NCBI RefSeq assembly: GCF_000801105.2
Contig: NC_079513.1
Coordinates: forward strand, 20,800,273-20,864,272
Reading direction: 5' to 3'
DNA length: 64,000 nucleotides
Origin: Raphanus sativus
Lineage: Eukaryota > Streptophyta > Magnoliopsida > Brassicales > Brassicaceae
Shown here: positions 1 through 13,037 of the stretch, one piece after another
Layout: every line of letters begins with the position of its first letter
Position numbering within the stretch: the stretch's first letter is position 1
The notes under the pieces: generated by a model
The model's database searches: none
Seen by the model: only the letters and a program-made list of their open reading frames with translations
What the model was told of the DNA's origin: nothing
Made by a program: the position numbers and the translations under genes

Positions 1-907
1 ATAACAAAAAGAAAAAGAGAAAGGAGGAATGTAGTTTCTCGTGTAAGAGATTTTTTTTTTGGTTCAACTCGTGGAAGAGATTCAACGATAACATTTCTTC
101 ACTTGTTCTTATATAAATAGCTCTGCCAATTTTGTAAACATAAGTCATGCTACTGAATCTTTTCATTTCTTTACGACTATTTTTCCCGAAAAAGTTAGTT
201 GAGTCTTCTCAATGTTGATGATGCTCTTAAAATTTTCGGAAATATAATTAAGGTTATTTGTCCATCAGTTTTGTGACTTTTCCATCAGTTCTGTCGAGCG
301 ATTGGAGTAAATGGTTTACCTGATCTCTTAAAGAATGAGGAGGATTCACCCTCTTTTTTTTTGCCAAAATGTGAATATTTATATTAATGAAACTGGTTTG
401 TAAGAGTTACAAATGAATGATTCTAGCTAGTATTAACCTTCCCGAAAAAGAATAAAAACCATGTTAGGACCAGATTTTGGAATGAAGCTGATGATGATGA
501 TAAGTCAAACGCCCTCAAACGTCATACGTAAGCCATGATTGCATCAAGTGTTGGAATCTCTTTTCTTTTCTTTTTCCCAGGATTGTATCCCTGACCACAG
601 GATCAATGTATTTAAAGAGGCAGGTACCGCTCTTGGATTCACTCTTGGTTTCATGTTCGTGTTCCCCGTTCTTGGTGACATTTGAGAGATTGTTAAACAG
701 GTGTTGGACATCTTCATGCAAGAATGTGTAATTTCGTTTTCTTTCATGAAAGTGCTATATTAAGTCTGCATAACCAAAATATCGATTAGATAAATGAATA
801 TGTTATCCCAAACAGCCGGTGATTTCTTAGTTTAAGGTTTAAATCATTCACTTTTTCTTATTTGTTCTGATTTCCGTTCATTCATTTTGTTTTCTTTTAA
901 TACTTGA
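1..907. other. Intergenic, no gene recognised
   Basis: AT-rich spacer at the window edge. A 68-codon open frame on the minus strand (515-721) has no domain I recognise and no convincing splice partners. It could be a relic of an upstream gene, but I cannot support that. Confidence 0.5.
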
Positions 908-3363
908 CTAGGTGATCACCCGCACCCTGTGCGGGGCGAACGGACCAAAAGAAATTATAAATTTTAATTATAGATATTAAAAACATAAAAATGACATATG
1001 GTATAATTAGCATAAGTAATGTTGATATACAGATTAATGTAAAAAAAACCAATTTGGAATTAGAGGTTTATTGAATTTTTCAATCAACAAAAAATTTATT
1101 GAAGTATCCGGATAATGATAATTTTATTATGGTTGACAAACGTAATTGTCTTATTATCGAAGTTAAATCGTTATATTTCATTAAAATCATATTGATTTTG
1201 AAGTACATAAAAGTTGTAAGAAGAATATAAATAAATTGAAGTAAATTTAGTGGGTTTATTAGAACTCAAAATTGTAAAAGAGACCATTATCGAACCTTAA
1301 TATCCATTATGACTCAAAATACGTATGAGTTTCTTTTGATTTATCTTTTATTTATAAAGAGTTTTTTTACTAAAAATCTTGATGAGACATGAGATCATGG
1401 GCTACGGTTCGGATGTTGGATTCGATCTCTTTTCTCATCAGCTGATATATTTAGATATTGCCACAAAGTAATGTTGTAAATTCCTAATTGTTCTTTGATT
1501 TCTAGACAGTTATATAAAGTATTATATGTATAGAGCGAAAATTAAGGAAGTCCACATTAAAAATGATGTTTTTCTTAAATTTAATCGGAAATAATTATAT
1601 GAATTTCCAAATTTAATGTCTGTAACCATTTATGATAATTTAGTAAAAACATTTATTGCACAAAACTAAGAGATTGGAAGAAATTTAATACGAAATTCTT
1701 TTTTGAAATGTATTTTATAATATTTCAAGACTGCTCAAAAAAATTTATATACAAAATTTTGATTTTACAATATAAAACAGTTTATATTATCTCAAAATAA
1801 ATGTCATGTATCCCATAAAATACAAAAAAATATTAATAAAAATAAAAGTCACATACCAAAGTTTTATAATCATAGTTTCCAGTCCCTAAAGAATGTTATG
1901 AATCATAAAGAAATTAAATATTATAAAAATATGAATCGTATATATATAGTCAAAACTCTATCAGTTGTGACTAATATATAAACTATCCTATTAATTTCGT
2001 TTAGGATTATAATTTTAGATTTCAAGATAATAATAGAAATTATTATAAACATATGGCGAAAACTAAGGAATTACACATTAAAAATGGGTTGTTCTTTAAA
2101 TTTAGTCGAAAAGAATTATATAAATTTACAAACTAAATGTCTATCACCATTTATGATAATTTTGTAATCAACAGTATTATTGCAAAATTTAAGGGAATGC
2201 AAAAAAATTAATATGGAATTCCTTTTTGAATGTAAGCTCATAATGTTTTATATACGACTTTGATTTTACAATATAAAGCAGTTTGTATTGTCCAATCCCA
2301 AAATAAATATCATGTATCTCATAAACTAAAAAATATTATTCAAAATAAATGTCGTGTACTAAATATTTATAGAAGAACATAATTATGATTCTTGTATATT
2401 TTCTAATCTCTTAAAAGATGTCATGTATCATTTATTAATCGTAAAGAAGTTAAATATTATAATAATATGAATTGTATATATAGTCAAAACTCTATCAGTT
2501 GTGACTATATATATTAGACTATCCTATTAATTTTGTATATGATTATAATCAGAGATTTTCAGATAATCATAGAAAGTGTTATATGTATATAGCATAAATT
2601 AAGGAAGTCCACATTAAAGATTGATATTTGCCTTAAATTTAATCGAAAAGAATTATATAAATTTCCATTTTCAATATATATGTCATCATTTATGATAATT
2701 TTGTAATCAAAAAGTATTTTTGCAAAAAATTAGGGATTGCAATAAATTTAATATAGAATTCATTTTTGAATGTATTTTATAATTTTCAAGATTGCTCATA
2801 AATTTTTATATACGACATTTTGATATTATAATATAAAACAATTTATATTGTCTATCTCAAAATAAATGTCATGTATCCCATAAAATACAAAAAAATATTC
2901 ATCAAAATAAATGTCATGTACTAAAGTTTTATAGAAAAAGTATGAATTATTTATATTTCCAGTCCCTGAAAAATATCATTTATAATTTAGAGTCGTAAAG
3001 AAATATAATATTATAAAAATATAAATCATATATATAGTCAAAACCCTATTAATTGTGACTATATATATCATTTACTATCATATTAGTTTCGTATAACATT
3101 ATAAAAACCCTACCGGATTTGATATTATCGTCCATATCAATGCACATAACCAATTAATATCAATTAATATGACTAAAACATTATGTTAAGCTACTATTAA
3201 TTCACAATGGCAAAAAATTTAATAAGTCTAGTAAGAAGAGGATTTTTACACAAAGAGGTTGAGAAGGAATATGGTGTTGCCACATAGGAAATGACATTCT
3301 TGTTAATAACACATGAACATAAGGCTAGTCTCTAAAAGTGCTTCTATTTTAATATATAAGGGA
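908..3363 (-). mobile_element. Helitron-like non-autonomous element
   Basis: Read on the minus strand, the element starts with TCCCTTATATATTAAAATAG at 3363, directly after an A. It ends with a GC-rich hairpin (CCCCGCACAGGGTGCGGG, about 918-935), a short spacer and the terminal CTAG (908-911), followed by T. A|TC...hairpin...CTAG|T is the Helitron signature. No Rep/helicase coding is visible, so it is non-autonomous, about 2.46 kb. Its 5' terminal 110 bp resembles two further 5' ends at 4912 and 6566. Its interior is a threefold repeat (separate entry). Confidence 0.8.
1534..3110. repeat. Three ~530-bp degenerate tandem units inside the Helitron
   Basis: A recognisable block (taaggaagtccacattaaa, then 'ataattatatgaatttcc', 'catttatgataatttt', 'caaaataaatgtcatgta', 'atatagtcaaaactctat') recurs with starts near 1538, 2060 and 2598, a period of about 530 bp. 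The units differ by scattered substitutions and small indels. No coding frame is preserved, so this is structural repetition of the element body. Confidence 0.7.
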
Positions 3364-5163
3364 TTAAAATAGAGAATCCAATTATTGCTGCCATAAAAAA
3401 ACAAAACGTAGACATTATAATAATAAATTATGAAAAGTAGAACTTAAAAAAAAAGTTTCGCAGAAAATCAATCAATAACAACAACTGATGTGAAAAGTAT
3501 CTTCAAAACTCTCCGTTTGTAATCCTATAAAGAACATAACAAAGAATATAAACTTATCAAATTACAAAGAATTATAAATGGGAAGTAATTAAGTGAAATA
3601 TATTACCTCTTTCTGAAAGCATCAATTTCTAGAACATCATTAGGCTCAAATGTTAGTCAAATTCTTGAATCGACCTTATCATGATAAAAAAAATTTTAAA
3701 AAAATATACAGATAATATTATCTCAACCGGTTTTAAAAAATATAATAAATTACCTTTTCCCCAATTAATTTGCCGAAACTGTAAAACAAAAAGTACGTTA
3801 ACATTTGTCGAATTCCATAAATTTTAGAAAACATGAGTAAGTGTTCCATAAGCAACACACTTAATGACGACATTACTGTAAGTTTTGAAAAAAATGAATT
3901 AAATCAGTAATCAATCGCATATTTTTTTTTTAATTTTGAAAATTTATTAGGTTACTATCATGTATCACAATCAATCCTTATATTTTCATCTAAAATTGGT
4001 AAGAATATAATAGACTACCATAATTGAAATACCGAATATAATTGATTGATAAAAATTACTTTACTGTGAAAGCTTGTCATAATGTTGCTGTTGTTATTGT
4101 GATCATTTTCAGCATGTGATTTACGTTTCTACATCAGTCTAGCTCTAAAATAGGAAAGAATACAATATAGACTAAACATAATTGAAATCTCATATATGAT
4201 TGATTGACTCAAATTTTATGACTAATATTTGACTTGACATCAAGATTTACTTCATTAAGTTTATTTTTGATTCACGTAAATATAATTCATTGACTCAAAC
4301 ATAATTGAAATCCCGAAAAGTGGCTGACGATTATAAATGTTAATAATTTACGAATATTATTTTAGTTTTAAAGTTATCTTTGTAATCATGGTTCTGAAAA
4401 CATTATACATTGACTTAACATTTTATAAAATAGTGTAAACTCAAACTCTCAACGATTAGAGTACTCAAAATATTGTATATAATATAAACAATAAATTTCA
4501 CGTTTCGGAAATCGATCCAAAGTTTCCATTGTCTTAAAACATTTTTTGAAAGAAACAGAAAAGACACCCACAACTAATTCATTTTGTTTTATTGATCTCG
4601 AGTATCCAATTTTTTTTAAAAAATGGTTAAATAATAACCGAAGAATATAATTACTGACAATATTGATATTTTCCTGATTTAGCAACTCATTAAATTTCAT
4701 TGTTTGTCTTTAGTGAATATGCATAAAATGAAACATATACTATATATTAATTGTAATGGCATGATATGTAATTAGCCTAGATTGAAGAGGGTTTTTTCAA
4801 AAAAGTTGTGAGGTGAATTGTGGTTGTGACATCTAAGAAATAGCACACTTGTAAATCCCACATGAGATAAAGGTTTATTGTCAAATGGTCTCCTCAAATA
4901 ATAAGAAGGGGATTTGATACTTCATGAACAAAAAAAAAATTGAATTACCAATCAGAATATGAGGATTATGCGATCCATCTAGAATATTTTTGAAAGGCAC
5001 AAAACAAAAGACATCCATTTTTGTTGGGTATGAACGAAATGTGAGAAAGAGTGTTTATAAGAAAACATAAGACATAATTTACTCACCTGTCTTTCCTTTT
5101 ATAACAAATTTGACAAAGATTTTTTTAATTATGGTAACATCAAATAATTGTTAATGACGAAAT
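3364..5163. mobile_element. AT-rich spacer with a second Helitron 5' end (4912)
   Basis: No gene is visible. Around 4800-4912 the sequence repeats the 5' terminal region of the Helitron at 908-3363. On the minus strand it reaches a TC terminus at 4912 (TCCCCTTCTTATTATTTGAGGAG). No matching CTRR 3' end with hairpin was identified, so it is scored as a terminus or truncated copy. The remainder is low-complexity AT-rich DNA. Confidence 0.5.
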
Positions 5164-6213
5164 GATGGATGTTAATTTTTTTTATAAATATGGTAACCTC
5201 AAAAATGAAACATTAAAAGAAATATCACTAATCATATCAATCATGCTTTGCGAGATTTCATATTCAGGAAAATCAAGAAACATAAATCAATAATAATGTA
5301 CGATCTGATTATGGACTTAACATAAACCAATCATAACCGAGATTTCATATCCAAAAATGACATTTATTGTATCATTTAATCCCTCTAAATTATGCCTTCA
5401 TTGTATTATAACAAAATACAAAAGTAAAAAAATTAATTTTCACGAAATGATGGATGAGTATGAAAATATGAGCATTATATTAACAATATATATATTCTAG
5501 GATCAAAATATATATATATATATATATGTATGTAATATAAATATATAAGTTCTAGGATCAAATGTATATATATATATATATGTTCTTGGATCGAATATTT
5601 TATAAACATAAAAAAATTTAATATATATATGTTCTTGGATGGAAGTTATAATGCTGATACTAACATAATATATATATATATATATATATACATAAAAAAT
5701 GATGGATGTTACATTATTTCTTATAAATATGGTAACCTCAAATATGAAACATTAAAATTAAAATCGCTAATCATATCAATCATGCTTTATCATATCAATC
5801 AAGAAACATAAATCAATAATAATGTACGATCTGATTACGGACTTAACATAAATCAATCATAACCAAAACGTTCATATTCAATAATGACATTTATTGTATC
5901 ATTTAATCCCTCTACATTATGCCTTCATTGTATTATAACAATACAAAAGTATAAAAATTAGTTTTTTTCACGAAATGATGGATGTGTATGAAAATATGAG
6001 CATTATTTTTTTTTATATATATATATATATATATGTTCTTGGATCAAAAATATAAATATATATGTTCTAGGATCAATATATATATATATATATATATATA
6101 TGTTCTTGGATCGAATATTTTATAAACATACAAAAGTTTAATATATATATATGTTCTTGGATAGAAGTTATAATGCTGATACTAACATAAAATTTATATA
6201 TATACATAAAAAG
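5164..6213. repeat. 537-bp direct tandem duplication with (TA)n tracts
   Basis: The block beginning gatggatgtta at 5164 recurs at 5701 (period 537 bp), both followed by 'tataaatatggtaacctcaaa', 'aatcaataataatgtacgatctgatta', 'tcatttaatccctcta', 'cacgaaatgatggatg' and 'atgttcttggat'. The copies are about 90% alike by eye. Both contain (TA)n runs of different length, one of which yields a spurious short open frame. No coding content is recognised. Confidence 0.8.
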
Positions 6214-6419
6214 CATTGGGTATAATATATATATACATAAAAAAGCATTGGGTATAATATAAAAGTTATAATACGTAGAACATTTTCTGCGAGCAAGAAT
6301 TTATAAACATAAAAAAGTTTAATATAAGAGAAAATATGTTCGACATTAACTATATGCACATCACGTATAGCACATCAAAAGCATTGATTATAACATATGT
6401 GCACTACAATGACATGAGA

Positions 6420-6566
6420 TGTAAATGTTCTAGGTAAGGATGGGCTTTTGAAAAATTGGTGTGAGATGAAATGTGGAGATGCCACATAGGAAATGGCACA
6501 CATGTAATAAACACATGGGCAAAAGGTTATTTTCATAAGTGGTCTCCTCAAATAATAGTAAGGGGA
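6420..6566 (-). mobile_element. Third related Helitron 5' terminus
   Basis: Contains 'gatgccacataggaaatggcacac', like the sites near 3280 and 4830. Read on the minus strand it starts TCCCCTTACTATTATTTGAG at 6566. No 3' terminus is paired with it here. Confidence 0.5.
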
Positions 6567-6862
6567 TAAGCTGACAAGTCTTTATATCTTAATATTAATA
6601 CATCTTATACAAGTAAAATAGATGGTATGGTCTACAGTCAATGATGATATCTAAACATATCATTACGATCTATATATGAATTAAAAACCATGATTTATAG
6701 TTGACGATCAATGATATTATTATGTTGCTTATGAATATAGACTCTAAAGATGGATTGTGCAACGGTACAAGGTTACTCTAAATATAGAATCAGTGATCTT
6801 GTTATGTTGCTTAGAAAATTGTTGGTCATATTTGTTTTTTTTTTGTCGACAAGATTACAGAC

Positions 6863-7063
6863 TCATGATGACTCTGTAAACCAAACTGGTAGCTCTGTAT
6901 CCATATGGACAGTAAACGACGTTTGTTGCCTCACACCACGTGCTAAGCTATCCGCCTTGTTGTTTTGCTTCCTTGATATATGAATAATCTCCGAGCTGTG
7001 AAAACTTCTCTTAAAACTTCTGTTGGTCATATTGTATAAAGAGGGTTTCCAGAATACTTGCAC
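6863..7063 (-). pseudogene. RNase H-like retroelement relic (LINE-type)
   Basis: The minus-strand translation contains IHISRKQNNKADSLARGVRQ followed by VWFTESS. This matches the C-terminal part of the plant RNase H-like domain (RVT_3) that accompanies non-LTR retrotransposons: a Hv-R-xxN-xxADsLAR helix, then a 'P-x-W' end. No reverse transcriptase is adjacent and the upstream half is absent, so this is a truncated relic. It lies 550 bp upstream of the EMF2-like gene. The RNase H assignment is by motif only. Confidence 0.6.
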
Positions 7064-7612
7064 TACGTATGTATTTTCGGGATTTTAGACAATAAAATAT
7101 ATATATTTGATGAACAATAATTTATTAGAGAACTTATTATGTTCAGGGCTGATTATGTTGGCTTTTGAATCAATAATCTAATAAATATTTGCAAGGGTTC
7201 TTTTCTATATTTTTATTTTAACGAAAAGATGTTTAAAAGTATATACTTGATCAAATACCTACCAATTTTTAATAAATAATATTTGGTCGATAAATAAATT
7301 AAAATCAATCACAAAAATACAGTTTGGGTATTATAAAACAAGCTAAGTAAACATATATTATTTAAGTAGTAAAATGAGAAAAAGTTGTTTTCAAGATATT
7401 ATTAGCATTTTTAGATTATATATGATACTTTATTATATTTGACCAAAAGAAAAAAAGATAATTTTCTATAAAGAAAAATATACTTTGAATTTACTAACAC
7501 ATTTCTTTATTGCTACAAATACAGTGTTCTCAAGTTAGTGTTCTTGCGTCCTTTCGTTCTTCTATATTAGAGGTTTTTGTGGGTTAACTGTGATATTGAC
7601 CTTGTAGCGAGA

Positions 7613-9868
7613 ATGCCAGACACTCCTCTCATCATTCGTAAAACCTCTTCGTATGTTTTCTTCCACTTATAATTCATTTCGCCTCCATTTGATTAAAAGC
7701 TTAATAAGGCTTTACATCTTTAAGTAAAATTTAGACAACTTTTAAATTCATGAGTATGCTTATGGATTTGATCGTCGGTGTAATAGTTGAAGACTATTTA
7801 TTGAAATTATTTTTGAGTTTCTGTTTTGACATTTTTGGTGGCGTATGAACTGCAGACGTTGTTCCAGAATGATAGATCAGATGCACAATGAATACTTCCG
7901 TGCACATATGTCGGAAGAGGAGAAGATTGCTGCTGAAGAGAGCTTCAACGCATATTTCTATCCTACTCAACTCTACACGAGACTTCAAGATCGTGCTGAA
8001 AAGAATGTATGTGTTTCTTTAGCTGTTACCTTTCCATAGAGAGGAATGTGTGTAATAATGAGTGACACAAACATTGGTTTTTCTTTTGACATAGAAAATT
8101 CCCATGGCTGTTTATCTTGTTTTGCAGTTGAGTCTAACTGTTTTCTCTTATCTTTACCGTGTAGCCTTTGTTTCTTCAGCGAAGTTTGAATTATCAGATT
8201 GAAGCCAAACATCAAAGGAGGTAAAGTTTATTTTCTTTGTTTCAGAATCTCCATTAGTTTTGCGTAATTATAATTAGTATACAACTGAACCAATAATTGG
8301 GAACCTGAATGCTAAGTGCTTGTTTGGGAAGAAGTTTCAAAGACTTTACCCCCTCGTGAATAGTAATCTAATCAATATTTTATGATGTGCAGAATACAAA
8401 TGAGTTTGTTACTTTCCGGCAGTATAGATGCTGCTGGTATACAAACTCAAAAACTGTTTCCTCTTATTATTATGCTGGCAAAACTTGTTTCTTCTAAGCC
8501 TACTGCAGAGGTAGGCTTTTCAACCTCAGACATAATTGGATTGATCTTTGCCTAATTATGTCACTTGTCATTTCATCGCCTAACATATTTTTAACTCTCA
8601 AAATTATAGGATTCTGCAGTATATAAGTTCAGTCGTACATGTAGCATAACTGGAGTTGATGGACAAGCCAACTTTCTTCTCCCTGATATGGGCAGACTCG
8701 CTTTGAAGTCAAGATCCCTTGTTATCTTATTTATCAGCTTTGGTGAGTAAGAGTGATTGTTGTGTACTAATTTATGTATATATACAGTATTCAAGATAAA
8801 CTGATCAAATTATTTTCTTTCTTGTAGCTGGTGCGCGAAATTCTCAATTTGTCATTGATTCAAGCAAGATTCATTCAGGTATTTCCAGTTATAAATGTTT
8901 TTAAATGTCTCTTTCTTCTATAAATCAATCATTATGAGAGGTTCTATTTACTTTGTTCTGGCAGGAGGACAATGCCTATGGAGCAAAATACACCTGGAAT
9001 CTCTCTATTCGTCGTGGCAGAAATATCCAAATATGGACTTGGGAGAGAAAGCCACTTCAGTCTCTCTTGTTGAAATGCAGCCTTGCTTTTTACAGGTAAT
9101 CTCGTCTTAACCGTTTTCTTAAATTAACTTAGGTTTTATTGTTTCCATTTTCATATTCTTTAATTTGTTCCCTACAATGGAATGCGGACTCTCTGGATTT
9201 AACTTCTTTCATGTAACTTGAAATGTAAAATAGGAAACACTTGCTAATGTGAATTTTGTTATAGTTTACTATATTCAGTTATTCACCATTACTATGGAAA
9301 CATTATACTTGTATGACTTGTCTATTTCTGCAGCCAATGTCTATGAGTCAGAAGTGTGTCGTGATTCAGGTTCCCAGCAATCCTCTCACCTCGGTAACTT
9401 TTCACACTTGGAACACTTCCATAATTTTAATTGTGTTAAAGTATCTTATAATTCTTGTACTTTTTTTTCAAGAGCTCACCGCAGCAAGTCCAAGTCACCA
9501 TATCTGCACAAGAGGTTGGAGCAACGGAAAATCTTCCTTATAGTTCTTCATTTTCATTGAAGGACATCCCTTCCTCTTCAGTAGTGTTGTCCATTAAGCG
9601 GTAACTTCAGTTAAATTTACAATTCCTTTCCCTTAATTTTATAGTTGTCAGTTTTCCTTGAATTTTGGCTTCCCCTTACTATTAATAGCAAGTGTTACCT
9701 ACAACTTGATAAGTTATAATGTCCACCTCTTCATGTCGACTCTAAATCACTCCTCTACATCCATTGCTTAGGTTGAGAAAAGGACAAGTAGCTTTCAGTT
9801 ACAAATACTATAACAACAAATTACAGAAATCTCAAGGTATACTTGTGTAATCATTAACCTTTTACATA

Positions 9869-9908
<40 letters not shown>

Positions 9909-11433
9909 GTGTGTGTGTATCATAAATTACATTTTGGATTTTATTTTTTCTCAGTAACTGGAGACTTTACTTGTCCATTCTGCCTCGCAAAATGTGTCAG
10001 TTTTAAGGTGGACTTTCATTTCTACTCTCATTCATACCTCTAAGTAAAATATACGAGTGGACTATATTCTATGTAGTGATGCAATCTTTTCTTTTGTTCC
10101 TAATCATACTTTAGGGCCTGGAATGTCACATGCCATCAACCCATGATCTCTTCAATTACGAATTTTGGGTTTGTAACTTCAAAACTCATTTAGCTATTGC
10201 TCAGTATTCTTTATGGTTCAACACTAATCTGCTCCTCTTGTGTTTTAGGTAAATGAAACATATCCGGTTGTAAATGTGTCTCTCAAGAGTGAGACAATGA
10301 TCAACGAGGTTAGTACATCTTATTTCCAAAATAATATCCTCAAAGAGCTGTTGACATTTGAGTCTTTAAATAGGAGAACTATCCTTGTTATTTGCAACAC
10401 TATGATATCTGCTATTGTCTTCGATGGCATACAAAAATTAAAATCACAATAGTGTCAAACCTTCTAGTAGCTAGTAGAAATAGTGCTCATAATATATTCG
10501 ATGTCTTTTGTAGTTTTCCAATGTTCATAAAAAAGAAGTTCAAATTAATGAGGGCGACCGTAATGCAAGGCTGGAACCATACCCTTCCTCGTAAGTTGTC
10601 TGGCCAATTATGTTGAATTTACTTATCTTGCTCGCATTTAGGGTCAATCTTACTTAAACCATGAAAAAAAATTACAATAACAGTTCAAAGAAATCCGGAC
10701 GTAGGAAGCAGAAGACTCCATTAAGGAACTCAATGCCGGGGCCTCTTAAGATCACTGACGGTATGATGTGTTTGATTGTAATGAATCTTATTTGGATTTT
10801 TAGTTTTGGGAACCTGTTTAGTTTTATATTTATGACTAATTTACTTTCTTATGTGCATTAGACAACATTGGATCATTTTATCTTAATTTTTTTTTATCTT
10901 CAGATGCTGACTCTGTTAAAAGTGAGAAGAGCCAAATACCACCTGGGGGTGCTGAGTCGTCTACTCAATTAGTTCCTCCTAGAAGTCCTGCAGAATTGCA
11001 AATGATGCAAATGTGGAAATCTTATGTGAAGGAGCGCCGGTATATGCCTTCTCTCTTTTCAGTACATGTGATTTCTAGTCACATGTGTTTGATCCTGCCA
11101 ACTTTTTACATATAAAAAGATAATGATAGCTTGACACTAGTTGTTCACACTATGCAGAATAGTCGAAAATGGTCGCATCTCATTGGGATGTGAGGCGTTC
11201 TCGAAACTACACGGACCCCTCATGGCCCGAAATCCGGACTTGCGCTGGTAATTTAACTCTCGTTTTCCTTTTATCTGACAAGTGTTTCAGAGAAGAAAGT
11301 GGTTTTTATTGATAAGTGTGAGTACTTGTGTAGGTGCTGGACAAAGTATATCTGGACACTGAAGATTTACGGCCATATTGACGACCGAACCGTGAAGAAC
11401 TGTACTTTGTTTATCGAACATGTTGCTAAGTGA
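7613..11433 (+). CDS. EMF2-like: EMF2-like Polycomb (PRC2) Su(z)12 homologue, VEFS box shortened
   Basis: Eighteen exons: 7613-7650, 7856-8006, 8165-8220, 8393-8510, 8610-8742, 8828-8878, 8965-9095, 9334-9393, 9473-9600, 9772-9836, 9955-10007, 10115-10168, 10249-10308, 10514-10590, 10684-10760, 10904-11039, 11158-11247, 11334-11433. They join in one open frame of 525 aa. Exon 1 (MPDTPLIIRKTSS) resembles the EMF2 N terminus. A C2H2 finger lies at residues 317-338 (CPFC...HMPSTH). The end (MMQMWKSYVKERR... to HVAK) is the second half of the VEFS box. EMF2 proteins recruit CLF/SWN methyltransferases into PRC2 in the nucleus to repress flowering genes. Odd point: the acidic stretch and first VEFS half normally before MMxMW are absent; exon 16 runs from the VPPRSPAE linker straight into it. 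The model is about 100 aa shorter than EMF2. VRN2 is less likely given the long N-terminal region. Confidence 0.85.
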
Positions 11434-13037
11434 AGGACCTAGCTAGAAGCCTTTATTTATGTTTTAAGAAAAACTCTAAACAATAGGAAAAGGAAATGAG
11501 AGTAGATTTTAACTACTTTTGGACCCCTTTATTATCCTTTTTCGTGTTGGATGTTATTATCTTACATTATTCCTTTTCCGTTTGAGTGTTGTTATTAGAG
11601 TACTTTTATTCTGTTTTGGAGTTATTAATTTGGTTTACAGAAAATTGTTATATTACATTTGTCTGAAATGAATTTATTCTAGGATTATTTAATTTAATAT
11701 TTTTTTTTCTTCTTCTTTGGTTTAGTTTGAGGTTTTACTTTTACCCCATTCATTCTTCTGTATTCATTGACCATTGATATAGTCGTCCCCAGCTCTTAAC
11801 CTACATAAGATCCCAAGCTCTCTCCATACCAGCTTTTTTTTCGACGACCATGCCAACTTAACTCTTTCTAACTTATACGCTACGAAACCAACTTAACTAT
11901 CCTGTTAGGCGCGCAGTGAAACCCATCTTTTGATGGTTCTTAACAAGCGTCCGTACGTGCCACTTAATTAAATCAGTGGTGTTTAATTTATGTTCTTTGG
12001 ATATGTTTACTTCTCTGACAAGACCAAATATATTCGGAACACATTCAATAAGTTTTTTAATTGATATAAGATGGTGAATAGGGTAGTAGAGATCAACTGA
12101 CCATAACACTTTACATGAATGTAAATTCCACCCGAGACCGAATCAAGAAGATTCACCACAACCAAATCATCTTTTACTAAAAGATACACATAAAGGTATA
12201 TAAACATTGTAGGTTTAATGCCTTGTATAAATGTATCATCAAATTGTTCAAGAATAACTCATAATTTTTCTTCCTCGCTATGATTATCATCATTCTTCTC
12301 CTGCTCTGTGTCATTAGTAAGACCTCCGTGACTTTCCTTATTGATATTTTCATGTGGTCTGTGCCTCCCCAGCACTACTCCAGTAGAGTTGGGGGCCATC
12401 AAGGGAAGCTAAATTTACAGAGAGAGATTAATTCAGGCTAGTTTTGAGATTATAGTTAATTTGTCCGAAAATTTTCAGAAGAATCAGTTGCAGGGATCAG
12501 ATTTATTACTGGTGGTTTCTCCAATTATGTTTCAAAGTGCGCTGGTTAAAAAAAGGCCACGAGTATGATCAAGCTAAATCTTGAAAGTTAAAATTGCTTC
12601 TGCAGATTGCTTGGAGCTTTTCATTTGATTAAACGTCGAAATTCTCAACAAGTTAAAAGTGCTCCTGAAGGTCTCGCTTGAAGCTTGATCCAGAAGCTAT
12701 GTCAATGGAGCTTCTCAAGGTCTTCACTAAGGAGGAGATGAGGCCTGATCCAGAGGTACTAGAGACTGTTGTGGAAACTATATATATCACCCAAGTATCA
12801 CATCAGATTTTATTTTTCAAGAAGATGAACACTGCAATCTCTCTCCAGAACCCAAAATGTTGCACAGTACGGAGAGACAAGGCAGCGCTGAGTTCATATA
12901 TTGAATTAGTAACGTTTACATACATTGAATCCCTTTTAGAATGATATTATTGCCATCTCCATTATCATACTTAATTATCTAGTTTCAGTCTCATATAAGG
13001 TTCCACTTAGGTCCGACCATAGTCACATGCATGTTTG
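11434..13037. other. Spacer between convergent EMF2-like and CERK genes
   Basis: It holds the 3' ends of both flanking genes and no gene I can name. Two short open frames are unassigned: 12259-12399 (-), 46 codons with an acidic end, and 12678-12944 (+), 88 codons starting MKLDPEAMSMELLK. They may be exon relics of lost neighbours. Confidence 0.4.

Noticed and set aside
515..747. Overlapping minus-strand open frames of 67-68 codons
   Set aside because: No recognisable domain, no splice partners, and two competing frames. Not enough to call a gene.
10655..10657. Apparent in-frame stop in the EMF2-like gene
   Set aside because: It arises only if the acceptor at 10639-10641 is used. Using the acceptor CAG at 10681-10683 keeps phase and gives SSKKSGRRKQK, which fits EMF2, so the gene is not broken there.
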